Notes: generated by a model not told the origin, from the sequence alone. Positions 34,181-45,514 are shown, counted from the stretch's first letter. The stretch is DNA of 64,000 bases from Lepiota brunneoincarnata (GCA_023014365.1 JAEBUN010000041.1:248001-312000), one strand, 5' to 3'. Translations and numbers: made by a program.

Positions 34181-34606
34181 CGACAAACAACCATTATCTC
34201 CTGGGATGGCCGAGGAACGGAGGGAGAGCCCGAGTACCCGTTCAGCAAATATACAGATTTGACTGTCCCCGTTACTACCGGTGCCATTTCCGCCCGCCGT
34301 AGGGAGCGGCGGCAACCAAATACTACCAAGAAATATGTTGCTCGAAAGGATGCCATGGAAAATTGATTTTGATCTGGAACGTCGAGAGGCACCGCAGCCC
34401 GTCGTCCAGCCCATCGCGAGTAATATGCCAGCTTATCCGGGACACATGTGGGGGACCATAAACGATTACGTCCAGGGCACCATTCACGGAATAGCGGTAT
34501 ATTTCCGCGGACATTTCGGCGCCAGCGACAAACCCTGCGGTGGCAAGGTTGAGGATCGTGATAAACGTCGGTAAGACCATCATAGTCGATCCTCGGTCAG
34601 GGAGCC
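34181..34606 (+). pseudogene. DUF6699-like protein, copy D7 (start lost, truncated)
   Basis: This copy is closest to D3. The start ATG has become ACA, a deletion shifts the frame in the Pro-rich linker, and stops occur in the middle. The alignment ends abruptly at about 34606 (VVDPRSG equivalent), where lectin-module spacer begins. As with D3, an MPRED ORF lies upstream in the same direction. Confidence 0.65.
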
Positions 34607-35138
34607 TATCGAATTTCACAACTCGTCAGCACCTGCCGCTAAGGAAACAACAGAAACCACTCTGTAAACGATACGTGTCCGTTTTAACCACTGAGGTCCC
34701 AGGGTGGTGATTACTTTGGGCAAGGGCCGGTGTGTGGGCAAGAACAAGGACCTGTAATTCCGTTCACGGTTAGCCAGACGTTCTGGGTTCATGTAAGGAA
34801 AAGATCCCTCCGAATGGTTGGCAAGAGTCTGCAAATGAATGTGCTCATGCAGAGAGAAAGCATACTGCTGTTTACATGTGTGGAGTGCATGGCGTGCTAG
34901 TTAGGTAGCGCACGACGATTATGTCTTCAACGATGTCTTGCGTCTATTGTGCATAGGTTGAGCCAACTCAATTATAGCGGTCGTAGTCAAATATCAAGTG
35001 CCAGTACTAGATCCACTATATTATCCTCCGTGCTCGCCCTAGAACTTGTGGTGCTTTAAGAACCAGTATCTGTAGTCCGACTAACTAAAGTCCTGGTGGT
35101 AAGCTACTCCATGGCCTTGCCCTCGCTGACTTCTGAGA

Positions 35139-35888
35139 CTAGTTGAGGATCCAAATCGACTCATTTCTCCGGCGGCTCCCGGAGAGTGGGTTATCCCAAC
35201 CAAATCCAACCTCATAACCAGGCTGCGGAACCCCCGCCAGTGTCAACTTAAGCACAACGTGCATACCTGTGAGGACGAGGCAAAACTTCAACAACTACTC
35301 GCCCGACCAGGTTTTAATTATACGATCTCACCGTCATTGTTCGTGCCATAGTCGTTGGTCCAATACTTGTAGCCAACTAGCTCCCTATTACTTGGAATGA
35401 CCATGTGCAACAGCATCCACTTTTGGTCACCCGACCCTGTGCAATGCTCAACACTGATTGAACCTGGCGCACTGGAACTTTTGTTCCATTTTTCTTTTGT
35501 GAATTAGAGCATGAAATTGGGCTGTGGCTTGAACTACTCACTGTCGCGAGTCATACACAAGTTTGTATTATTCATACGCAATCTACTATTATCAACCACC
35601 CAGGATTGGGATTGCAAGTGGTTGTCACATTTCTGTCTGTATGTTAAAGAATTCGGGAGTGAGTATTAAGACTGTTGAGATCAAGTTGTAACGTGGCACA
35701 CACAGAAAAAGTCTCGCTGCAGGCCCAACAACGGAGCCTGGGGTATCCACACAGAGGTCGAAGATTGAGAGCGATCTCAAATTATGAGCACGCTCGAGAT
35801 CGGTTTCTGCAATGGCGAGATCTTGGGAGAGTACGCTGCCTGCAGCAATGAACCAAAGCATAGAAACCCACTGCCGGATGGCCACCAT
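35139..35888 (-). CDS. Secreted ricin-B-type beta-trefoil protein L3, apparently intact
   Basis: The start at 35888 (signal peptide MVAIRQWVSMLWFIAAG) and the stop at 35139-35141 correspond to L2. The exon structure is inferred by alignment with L2, and every exon is open. Exon 1 carries LCVDTPGSVVG, exon 2 CDNHLQSQSW and NLCMTRD, exon 3 SVEHCTGSGDQKW, and exon 4 ends ESIWILN. The sequence differs from L2 at many positions, including the variable segment after the signal peptide (AETDLERAHNLRS), while cysteines and QxW motifs are kept. This pattern suggests selection on the protein. It should be secreted. Carbohydrate binding is inferred from the fold family. Confidence 0.68.
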
Positions 35889-36149
35889 TTCACGAGAGAG
35901 AAGAGTTAAAGAACGACAGGTACAGTTGTTGGACCGGGCCTTGACATTCTCTTTAAACTGTGTCTCGATAATAATTTCAAACCGCGCGATACCCGGAGCG
36001 CCACAAAAGCTCAGTCTGTATTTCAATTTTCATCAGGGGCCCCACAGACAACAACATCATAGCGTTGATAAGAGAATCCCGTCGCCATGGCGCTTTCTTA
36101 GTTTTGTTTTTGTTGTTTTTGTTTTGCCTTTGCTTTTGTTGTTTTCTCT

Positions 36150-37079
36150 GTGCGTTGCTTTACGTTTCATCATCGTCCCTACAAAAGTGCTATCGTCTAC
36201 GGTTGTACGGTTGCCGACCTGCGTCAGGTCAGGATTTCACTGGTGACTTGGGTCCTGGAACCACGCAACGCCCAAGGTGCTTATCTTGTCACGGGCATTC
36301 ATCGGATGTAGCCGGTCTGTCCTTTCCCATTTCTCCCATGCAGTGTTTCCACTTCTCCTTCTCCCTGTCTCTGTCTCTGTCTACGCCCTACCTTCCGTTT
36401 AAAATCACAGTCTGCCTGTTTACATCATGGTAATGCCGTAAATTCACAGTAACACTATACAGTCCATTATTGGTTCGATTCCAAGACGTCGCACTTTCGC
36501 AGCTTGCCGGGCTGATGGTTAAGTAAGGATCTAGCTAAGGAATCGCACACAGACAGACAGACAGACGAAAAAGCCGCGGTGTCAAAAGACTATGCAGTGG
36601 GCCAGCCTCTCGGACGCCGTACCGTGGGGAGTCCGAGTGGGACCCCCTATTCTACCCCGGCGCGCTTGCCGATCAATTAATATATTCATACTCCCCAAAA
36701 GCCACCCTAAGTTAGGTAGTCTAATTCTGTCACTACACGAGCCAAGACTGGTTAGGGCAGCAGTTAAGCCCTTTGATGAACCCCTTCGCAAGGGCGAAAC
36801 CAGTGAGATTGGGATGGGTCTGGAAGAGAATCTGGAAATGCTTTATGTAAGAAAGTAAGAGGCATTTCATGAGCCAATTTGGGAGGAGGGACATCAATGA
36901 CAGTGTAGATTGCGAAGAGCAGAGTAGAAGGCATCCATGCAAATGCCAAGAAATCATCCAACTTCGGAGACTGTAAGCCTGGGCTTGCTACAGTCTCCCT
37001 ACTGTTCATATATATGTACAGTCCGGTAGCAGAACACCTAACGTGTTCTGTTATGTCCCTTTTGGTGTAATGGTTACGG
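36150..37079. other. No recognisable gene; short repeats and a hairpin
   Basis: 36150-36440 resembles 42716-42905. 36550-36568 is an (ACAG)n tract. 36967-36976 and 36989-36998 form a 10-bp hairpin (GGAGACTGTA). A minus-strand frame around 36980-36780 (AFAWMPSTLLFAIYTVIDV) looks protein-like, but I recognise nothing in it. Confidence 0.4.
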
Positions 37080-38701
37080 CAGCCTTGTGAACGTCCTTAC
37101 AGAGACACTCTCAAGACAGGGGAAAGGAGCAAGAAAGAATATAAAATGCAATGATCTGCTTAGTAGTGGGAAGCGTGGATTGAGGAACGCGATTCATGAT
37201 CTGCATGTAAAAGTCATCCAGAGCCTCCAGAGGCGTCACCTTACCCCTCATCCAAATTGCGTCAAGACACGCAGGACACATTTACAGCTGCGTATCGGGT
37301 GACGGGCTCCTGTCACTAATAAAGTAGAGAACAACCGAAGCAAGGACCGAGAGTCCTTGAACCCTCCGTGAGAGCAGCTGCAGTTTGGACTCTTTTGGCC
37401 ATCGTATCTGATCCAGAGTAACATCCCGCTCGGTTTCGTCGTGAATATTTTGCAGTTCGTCTTTGAGGATATGGTACACGTCCTGGACATCCTGTCTGGC
37501 ATCCCATGTGATGCCCTCACACCCACAATCAACTAGAGGATCAGCTCTGGCGCATGGACGTCTGAGATGCCACTCAGGACGGCAGCGAACCAGCCATAAG
37601 AGTGGGCATGGACCATCAGCCAATTGCTGAACGCAGTCGCCAATGAGTGCAATGAACTGACATTTGAGTAACCTCATCGCTGCACTCGTTAACCCCATCG
37701 AAGATGACAAGGAGAGGTTTACAGTTGGTGTCGGCGGCAGTATGCTGAGCTGTCAGGGGGGTGAATGGGTTGACAACGAGACTCCGAAACTGAATGAAAA
37801 GTATCTTGTCGAGGATGGAGGGGTCACAGGACAGGACGCGCGTTATACCCCGCATCTCGGCCGGCAAGCTGGTAAGCGGTTGTGGGGACAACACCCTTAG
37901 GACTCTCGCGGTTCTGCAGCTTGGAAAAGAAAAAGGGCGCTCCAAGCTGTCCAAGCTCTTGACAATGCTCGGCAAACGTCTGAGCAACAGCAGACTCGAC
38001 AGTACCTGCAGGACCTGACAAGCCACATACAGCCCCGATCCCGTTTCTCGCCCAGCAGCCATCTGTTAAGCGTGTCCAGCAACTCCGTGCGGGTTTCAGG
38101 GTGACATTTTGGCGGGGGATCGCGATCGGACGAGCCCACCTCAGCGCCCGGAACACATTTTGGTTGAGTAGAAGGAGGACTGATTGGAAATTTTTGTTGA
38201 AGGAATCGGAGATCGCTGAAAGGTTTACCGTCGATCTTGTAAACGATCTTCTCAGCAAAGGTAGAACTCTAGATCCTAATGTCGTTGGCACCAGCGAAAA
38301 AAACTGGCTGGAGCAAAAGCAGACCGCTCTGACACACCAAAGAAGTCCAGCAGTCGGTATGAAGCTTGTTTAGGGTAGACAACACGCACGATTGGATTGA
38401 TCAGAGGTATTGTGGACCCTGTGATGTTCGGGCACCAAGTTGTGTTCAACTATAGACTTGGGGGCATCCGACTGACGGTTGGATATGTTCGATGCACCCA
38501 GGGCATCGACGACTGCCATGCGCTTGTTCGACCGTGTGGCGGCGGCAGCGTCTCGCGCTGCAACATTGTAGGATGATGCTTGATTCGCTATCGCTAATGC
38601 GGCTGTAGGTATTGCACATATTGGGGGGCCCAGGTGGAAGAGGCCGTTTTGAGGAAAATATCTTTCGTAGGAACTATCTCTTACCTTGAGGGTCTGTACA
38701 T
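37080..38701 (-). pseudogene. NACHT-type NLR, copy 2 (degenerate)
   Basis: The order of motifs on the minus strand is that of a fungal NACHT STAND ATPase, but they lie in several frames. There is HPETRTELLDTLNRWLLGE (about 38080) and a P-loop GPAGTVESAVAQTFAEHC (about 38010), where the Lys of GKS/T is lost. Walker B follows as LLVIFDGVNEC (about 37700), then WLVRCRPEWHLRRP (sensor 1 region, about 37580), RVQGLSVLASVVLYFI (about 37340) and LDDFYMQIMNRVPQS (about 37210). The N-terminal start equivalent to copy 1 (38701) is followed by a stop after six codons, and another stop lies in the AGANDIRI segment near 38280. No intact C-terminal repeats (WD40, ankyrin, TPR) are seen. It is a pseudogene. 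Confidence 0.75.
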
Positions 38702-40031
38702 GGGTATGGTGGTTAAGGAGACAGAGGGATCCGATGGGGAGATGCCCATGCAGTCGTGGATACTATTTCCGGAATCCAGGTCACGACACTGGTTGGGGGC
38801 CGGAGGTGATCCACGGTTCTAAAGAGTTCATCAACTTGCAAAAGATTGCGCGGAGGTTTCTGCGCCTCCAAGTCTTCAACTTTCTAGGCACTGTCCAGAG
38901 ACTGACCACGGATATTTGAACCACAACGAAAAAAAAAACTGAAGAGAGTATGACGTACTCCCAATTTTGATGTGCAAAGTTAGAAATTTAGATGCCTTTG
39001 TGTTGGAAGAGCCGTTCGTCGATATCACAACAGGGAGACTTAGCGCTTACCTACCGCTGCCAAAAAAAATCACCGGCCTGGTTGCTGTTCTCCAGACAGC
39101 GTGGTTCGTGGTCCAAAGCCTCAGTCCCTGGGCTGTTCATCCACTGGTGACCGGACCCAAAGTAGTCACACTTGCGCTTGCTACGCTCAATGTTATCACA
39201 TGTACTCTGATCAAACAAGGCTCGGGGAGATGGAGAAGAATGGAAGGATAGTGAAAGCGAGATCGTGCGGTACAAATTGCATACTTGAGGGAGCAGGCGG
39301 ATGAAGAATGGGAGAAATTGCGGTCTCTGAGGAAGGAAATGCGTTCAGGTACTGAGATAGCGGAGCAGGTGAAGAAAATGCGGCAGTTGCATATGGAGTG
39401 GCCGAAGGGGGAAGGGAGACTGGGGAAAGGGAGTGTTTGCAATGCTCGAGCAATATGTACAAATAATGCAACAGCACTTGTGGAGGATATTAAATAAACA
39501 AGAGGTATCGGAGAAGTAGAGAATGCTGAAGAAGTGGGGGACACTAGAGACACCGGACACTCCCGGAAAGCGGTAAAACAGTGGTGTCTTGTCAGGTCAT
39601 GACTCGGTCCTGGCCGTTACAAGAACGGGAACACATCGAGTTCTATTTCTCACAGCGGCGTTGCAAAGATAGATGGTTACGATCCCTTCATCCGGACAAC
39701 CCAAGCAAATTTAAGCTCATCGACGAGGGCTCCCCAGCTTGCAACAAGATACCACTCTTGGGACACTGCGACATGCTTGTGGGCCACTACCTGGGTCTTG
39801 AGAACAACCAATAACCCAAAGTGCAGAACTGGTCCCAGTGAGTTGACGCAAGCAGTTCTAGGAATAGGTAGGCGGAGAGTCCTCCAAGTGTATTGGCTAA
39901 ACTATGAAACTAGGAGAGCTGATAATGTCCATTGCAGGGTACGGAAAGGTGCTGTGGACCATCCAGGGAGAGCCTAGAGGTTCAATTCCGGCATAGGGAG
40001 ATTGTGGAACTATTGACCAAGACCTAGCGAG
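38034..40031. repeat. Segmental duplication, copy B (partner 1-2316)
   Basis: See copy A. Here the NLR part extends further, through the NACHT domain. The copy ends where DUF6699-module sequence begins near 40080. Between 39260 and 39560 an open frame (39285-39497; EEWEKLRSLRKEMRSGTEI, helical) continues the membrane-protein relic's downstream region. No other gene is recognised. Confidence 0.75.
38690..39251 (+). pseudogene. Conserved fungal membrane protein fragment, copy 2
   Basis: The frame starting near 38967 carries LEEPFVDITTGRLSAY, then a hydrophobic LQTAWFVVQSLSPWAVH and VVTLALATLNVITCTL, homologous to copy 1 and to an uncharacterised Agaricomycete membrane family. The preceding part (EFINLQKIARRFLRLQVFNF) is in another frame, separated by stops. 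The LWWxKP motif of the family is lost after VITCTL. It is divergent from the NLR relic, as in copy 1. Confidence 0.5.
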
Positions 40032-40189
40032 CTCTTCAGGTATCCCGCAGTGTCCTGGATAAAATACCGACGGCGGGCAGCCCCAGGACATACATACAAC
40101 TACAACACAGATCGTCGTTCCAGTCTCATTGTTCCCTCACCGGCACTCACTATCTCTTCTCGCTCCTCGGTATCGATGCCACGGGGTCC

Positions 40190-40605
40190 TTCGCTGACGT
40201 CGCAGTGTCTGCAAAATGCACCGTTCGTCTCTCGTGGGCTCCCTGCACACAGTTACTCGCCGCTCCTCACAGATGCCCCTGGTACGCTGCCATGCCGCTG
40301 ATTACGGGTTCGACTACTGGCCGTAGTGCTTTCCGGTGGTCCAGATTAAAGCCAACTGTCTATGTCTATGGCATCCACTCGAGCAGCACCCCGCCTGGTA
40401 ACGCGCGTATGCTACGATTCTCCATAACACCCATTAGTGGGGTGCTGGCGTGGATAATGTCCACTGCCGGCAATGAGATTGGAAGTACTAACGGAGTAGG
40501 AGGGCATTCGAGCCTTTCATCTGAATTTTTTACACTTGTCGCTGTGTCGGACCTCGAGGACCTCTCCCGTCCGCTGGCCGTCTCTGGAAGTAACGGCTGC
40601 TCATT
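40190..40605 (-). pseudogene. DUF6699-like protein, copy D8 (3' truncated)
   Basis: Homology runs from the MSNRYF-equivalent start (about 40605) to the HFADxAxxA region (about 40200), then stops at a junction. The C-terminal half is missing. Frame changes occur in the Pro-rich linker and core. Confidence 0.6.
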
Positions 40606-40985
40606 GAATAACTGATGCCACTCGTCGACGCCAAATCTTGCTTTGCAAGATGCCGCACTACTCTTTTTCTGACCTGTCCACTATTATTAGTGCATTGATG
40701 ATACCGCCGCGACACTTGTATTCCCACGACGTTAGGCGCTCGCCTATGCGATTGCTCAAATCCATTGTGACCAGCGTCCTGCAGTGTTCTTTGTGGAATG
40801 TCCCAGCGAGCAGCGAATGCCCGAGTCCGCTAGCGGGCCGTATCAACTACTTTTCATTGCTTGGCACTCCAAAGTCGCTTACCAGTGACTAATTACACAC
40901 AGAATCTTGAAGTGGTAACCGCTTGCACTATCATTTTGTGGAGATTAGCCTCAGCACCCAGTTACCCTAACGTTCAACCCACTTA

Positions 40986-41270
40986 TGGTCGATCTCTACC
41001 TAGTCAACGAACCCTACTACGAATTCCCGATCGATGGCGGCACCGGTGGGTGTTACTCAGGTCTTCCTGGAGCAACAATCTCTCCTAAGTCACCCTCAGC
41101 GCCTTTACTGGTTTTGTCACAAACGCTATCAGTGCGTCTGGTCCCGGACAATTGAGGGCCTTTTCTCCCACTACACTCTAGATCGATACGACCTCGATGA
41201 CAGTAAGTACCTATGGGTACTGGTAGCGGCAAGACGGAGGTCAGGAGTTTGCTGGGTAGGGTGCTGAGAT
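40986..41270 (+). pseudogene. MVD ORF, copy 4 (broken)
   Basis: The frame reads MVDLYLVNEPYYEFPIDGG then GGCYSGLPGATISP, after which a small deletion shifts the frame. It is truncated near 41270. It is divergent from D8. Confidence 0.45.
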
Positions 41271-41530
41271 GCCTCGAATATTTTGCACCTGAGTATTGAC
41301 ACAGCCCTGCACGTTTCACGACTCGTCAGTGCCTACTGACAGGGAAAAACAGAAATCAAAATCACCCCCCTGTGAACGATAAGTGTTCTATTTAACCACC
41401 GAGGCGGTGGTGATTACTTTGAGCAAGGGCCGGTGTGTGGGCAAGGACAAGGATCTGTAATTCTGTTCGTGGGTAGCAGGCCGTTCTTAATTCATGTGAG
41501 GAAAAGCTCCTTCCGAATGGTTGGGAATGG

Positions 41531-41970
41531 TGTGAGGGAGGAAACACGTCTACGCGCACAGCTCGTTGCGCGCTTCCTCCTCACCATTGTCTCATCAGAT
41601 CCCGACGCGACTCGATTCCCGAGCCATTGTCGCTCCCGGTGGCACAATGCCCCCCCCCTCCTTAGCATAGTTTTTTCTCTTTGTCACTGTAGATACTATT
41701 CACCTCCCTCGCAACTCGTCCCACTTCAGGTAGCTAATTATCTCGGACTCGTAGTATAAATTCGGGTGCTCGAGCACCTGGCTAGTCAGCCCCCCCCCTT
41801 CCTTCATTCGTTACTCTCGAAACTCCTTACATTTACCCTCGATCATCTAATTGCACACACATTCTTTTATTCATCGCATCCTCTTTTACACGGACCTAAG
41901 CCCCTAGACCGTTTTGCCGGTCTGACTAATTATCTGTCATTTTCGTTGCTAACGACGAACTCGTTTTACA
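41531..41970. mobile_element. Probable solo LTR, 440 bp
   Basis: The block begins TGTGAGGGAGG and ends GTTTTACA, with ATGG on both sides (41527-41530 and 41971-41974). It interrupts a spacer that is continuous at 59040-59110. A TATA-like 'gtataaatt' lies inside at about 41753. TG...CA ends with a 4-bp duplication fit a solo LTR, but no full element of this type is in the window for comparison. Confidence 0.55.
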
Positions 41971-42237
41971 ATGGTCCAGAGAATAAGCATATTACTGGTT
42001 ACAGGGTTGGAGTGCATGGTATGCTAGTTAGGTAGCGCATGATGATTATGTCTTCAACGACGTCTTGAATCTATTGAGCATAGTCCAAAATCAAGCGCCA
42101 GTACTAGATCCATTATATTGTCCTCTGTACTTGCCCCAGAACTCGTGGCGCTTTGAGACTTAGTATTTATAATCCAACTAACTAAAGTCCTGGCAGTGAG
42201 CTGTTCGATAGCCTTGTCTCGGGAGTGAGTACTAAGA

Positions 42238-42477
42238 CTATTGACCATGATCAGTTGGAATGTGGCACGCACAGAACAAGTTTCTTCCCAGGTCCAACAA
42301 CGGAGTGTCCACACAGAGTTCGGAGACTATGGCTGGTCTAATGGTATAAGGAAGCGTGGAATTCGTATCTCTCTTTACAATGACGAGTGCTTGGGAGAGT
42401 GCGCTGCCTGCAGCGAGAAGCCAAAGCATAGACACCCACTGCCGGATGGTCACCACTTCGTGAGAGAACAGAGTCAA
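42238..42477 (-). pseudogene. Ricin-B-type beta-trefoil protein, copy L4 (exon 1 only)
   Basis: Only exon 1 remains (VVTIRQWVSMLWLLAAGSALS...LCVDTP). The usual start Met is GTG. The TPGS region carries a deletion, and the sequence breaks off near 42225 where the intron should be. Exons 2-4 are absent. Confidence 0.65.
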
Positions 42478-43064
42478 AAAACGATAGGTATAGTTGTTGG
42501 ACCTGGGGAGCGGGCCTTGACGGTCTTTTCAAACTCTACCTCAATAATACCAAGCTGCATAATACCTGGAGTGACAAAAAAGTTCAGTCTGTATGTATTC
42601 TAATTTTCATCAAGGACCCACAGAAAACAACATCATAGAGGGTCCAGCCGCCAAGGTGTTTTGTTTTTGTTTTGGTACCGCTATAATTATCTTGTCCATA
42701 AGCTTGTCGATTTATTTGTGTTGCTTTACGTTTCATCGTCTTCCCTGCAAAAATGCCCATCGTCACCGTTTGAACGAATCTGAGTTGCTCGCGTCCTGGA
42801 ACCGCGTGACGCCTAAGGTGCTTACTCCCATGCGGTGTTTCCACTTCTCCTTCTCCCCGTCTCTGTCTCTTACGCCTTACCTTCCGTTCGAAAAACACAG
42901 TCGGCCTGTTCGCATCCTTGTTTGAGTCACGGTTATACCATGAATTCACAGTAGCACGATACAGTCCGTTCAGTGTTCACAAACGAAAATCCGTAGGCAC
43001 ATAGTTCATTCTCCTTGCCCCCCGGTTTTCAAGCCCCCCGTCAGAAAATCTCCAATTCAGGATG

Positions 43065-43800
43065 CACTTACCGATTCCTACCTTTTGAGCGTCTTACAAC
43101 TCAAACGCCAGAACATCCACCCGCATACTTATCTGCTTCAGTCCCCTTCAGACACATACATCCACTCTCATCTCTACGCCACCGCTCGCCCTCACTATCC
43201 TTTTTCGTGTCAGACCAGCACTTCTTCCGCCCAATTGCGCCATCTGTTCTACTCGGCACATCCAAACGACAACTGCTCGCTGCACATCTCCAACCGAGAC
43301 GTAGCCATTCCCCGCCCGCGGATCGACCACGATAGTCTCGCCAAGGCCTGTTATAATCCTTAACCTCGCTACCGGCGGGTCCATCGCTGGCATTGCAATG
43401 TCTGCAAAATGCACCGTGCATCCTCTCATTGGCCCCCTGCACACGGTTACTCGCCATTCCTCACAGATGTCCCTGGTACGCTGGCATGTCACTAATTGTG
43501 GGTTCTGCTACTGGCCGCAATGCATTTCGGTCGTCCAGAATAAAACCAATCGCTGCAGCATCCGTTCGAGCAGCATCCCGGTTGGTAGCACGAGGCTGCT
43601 ACGATTCTCTATAACACCCGTTGGTAGGGCTGATGGGGTGCTGGCATGGATAATGTCCACTGCTGGTAATGAGATTGGAAGTGTCAATGGAGTAGGAGGG
43701 CATTCGGGCCTTTCATCTGAATTTAATACTTGTTGCTGGGTCGGTCCTCGGGGTCTTCTTCCGTCCACTGGTCATCTCTGGAAGTAACGGTTGCTCATTC
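43065..43800 (-). pseudogene. DUF6699-like protein, copy D9 (broken)
   Basis: The start MSNRYFQR near 43798 is followed at once by TGA in place of an Arg codon. The linker (PLTLPISLPAVD) and the core (HFADIAMPAMDPPVARLRI, VSVGDVQRAVVVWM) are in different frames. Many residues are conserved, so decay looks moderate. Confidence 0.65.
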
Positions 43801-44177
43801 TGATAACTGATGTCACTCTTTGACGCAAAATCTTGCTTGCAAGATGCCACACACTTGTTTCCTGACATGTCCACTATTATTAATACATTGATTGATACCA
43901 CCACCGCGCTCGGATTCCCGCGGCGCTAGACGCTCACCTGTACGATTACTCAAATCCATTGTGACTAGCGCCTTGCGGTATTCTCTGTGGAGTGTCCCAG
44001 CAAGTAACGAATGCCTGAGCCCGCTAGCGGGCTGCCTCAACTACTTTTCATTGCCGGGCACTCCAAAATCGCTCACCGGTGACTAATACACACAGAATCT
44101 CGAGTGGTAGGCGCTTGCACCTATCATTTGTGGAGGTTAACCTCCAGCACCTGATTACCCCAACGTTCAAGCCACTT

Positions 44178-44621
44178 ATGGTCGATCTCTGCCTAGTCAA
44201 CGAACCCTATTACGAATACTCAATCGATGGCGGCACCGGTGGGCGCTATCCAGGTCTTCCTGGGGCAACAGTATCCCCCAGACCCCAGGTCGCCCCCAGC
44301 GCCTTTACTGGTTCCGTCACAAACGCTACCAGTGCGTCTGGCCCCGGACAATGGAGGGCCATTTCGCCCACCACACTTCAGATCGATATGACCTCGAGGA
44401 CAGTACCTATTGGTACTGGTAGCGGCAAGACGGAAGTCAGGAGTTTGCTGGGTAGAGTGTTGGGATGCCTTGGATATGCTACCTGGGTGTTAGCTGGGGG
44501 GTTCTTGGCAAACAGAGCCTGGGCCAACTACCCCAACTTGGAGGGGACCGTTGGGACTTATCTGCTCGAGAACAGGTGTGGGAAAGGGCATGTGATCCGT
44601 TTCCCCTCTGACGTGTGGTAA
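44178..44621 (+). CDS. MVD ORF, copy 5 (only intact copy)
   Basis: This ORF gives 147 residues starting MVDLCLVNEPYYEYSIDGG, with GGRYPGLPGATVSP, a Ser/Thr-rich middle and a C-terminal hydrophobic stretch (VLGCLGYATWVLAGGFLANRAW) that could span a membrane. The N-terminal frame is conserved in copies 2 and 4. The later frame is not conserved in copies 1 and 3, which have an in-frame TAG where this copy has CAG, so the C-terminal part may be accidental. It is divergent from D9, as every copy is divergent from a DUF6699-like gene. No family is recognised. Confidence 0.35.
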   Translation: MVDLCLVNEPYYEYSIDGGTGGRYPGLPGATVSPRPQVAPSAFTGSVTNATSASGPGQWRAISPTTLQIDMTSRTVPIGTGSGKTEVRSLLGRVLGCLGYATWVLAGGFLANRAWANYPNLEGTVGTYLLENRCGKGHVIRFPSDVW

Positions 44622-44639
44622 CTTGTATGTTTTGATATC

Positions 44640-44745
44640 CAGGGGAGGCGGTTTGCTCATCAGCACTTGAATGAAATCATCCTGCAGTTGAAAGTAAATC
44701 CCAATGGCAGTGAGTCCCTTTCGCGGTAGCTCGACGATCAATGAT
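44640..44745 (-). pseudogene. Possible polyprenyl synthase fragment
   Basis: The minus-strand frame reads GLTAIGIYFQLQDDFIQVL, resembling the FQxxDD(xx)D second Asp-rich motif of farnesyl/geranylgeranyl diphosphate synthases, although the last Asp is missing. It covers about 35 codons only, trapped between the MVD ORF and the gypsy LTR. Identification is tentative. Confidence 0.3.
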
Positions 44746-44788
44746 CAATCGATCATTTGAGCACTGTGCGCTGGCATTTATGACCCTG

Positions 44789-45439
44789 TGTTAGAGCCGG
44801 TGCGGGTCGGGACCGAAGCGGAGGGTCGGGGTGGTATCCTTGGTATAAGGTAACCGGGGGACAGGGCGAAGTCAGTACGTAGACTTCGGGACCGAGGCGG
44901 AGTACGTCGGGCGGGGGGTTGGACTTGCGGCCTCAGCTTATGTGCTGTGCCCTCCTACTGTCCTAGTCCGTATTTCAGGAAGTCGGAGCCGAAGCGGAGC
45001 GAGGCAGAAGAGAGGAGAGGATATGGAACAGGGAGCTGGTCCGCTGCTTGATTCGATTATCAGACTGAGGAGTACAAGCCAAGTACCTACGGTATATATA
45101 CTACTGGCCTTACGAACTATGACTCGTACTGACTACGTGCGGAGTGAAGCGGAGACCCATATGGTTACAAACGGATTACAAACAAAATGGAGACCGGTAC
45201 GGGTATGGAGACTGGTAACGTATCTTGACTACGGACGGGAAATGGAGACGGGGAAATAGAGACAGCGAGGTTCAGGTGACCACGGCACGTGTGGAGGTGG
45301 TCGCATGATCGGGGCAGTGGGTTGCGGTCGGAGTGAGTCGGGGCCGAGTCGGAGGGCAGAGGGTTGTTGTGTGGAACACACGTGGAGTCGAGAAGCCGAA
45401 GTTTAAGTGATTAGACTTATAGTTGGCATGGATATGACA
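44789..45439 (-). repeat. 3' LTR of chromovirus 1
   Basis: This LTR is 651 bp and matches 58145-58795 apart from about four substitutions (for example within 'ctgcttgattc' and 'acaaacaaaatgg'). It contains a TATATATA box and the putative R start that matters in the 5' copy. Confidence 0.92.
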
Positions 45440-45514
45440 GTGCCCCCCCTTTAGGGCCGAGCCTCGAGGCCCTAGGCGGTCCAGACCGGGTCCATCGGAA
45501 GACATCCGCCCGAG

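Noticed and set aside
36967..36998. 10-bp hairpin, possible terminator
   Set aside because: No transcript end is recognised nearby, and eukaryotic termination does not use such hairpins.
37055..37100. tRNA-like stretch 'ttggtgtaatggttacggc'
   Set aside because: It resembles a D-arm/A box, but no T-arm (GGTTCGA-like B box) or acceptor pairing follows within tRNA length.
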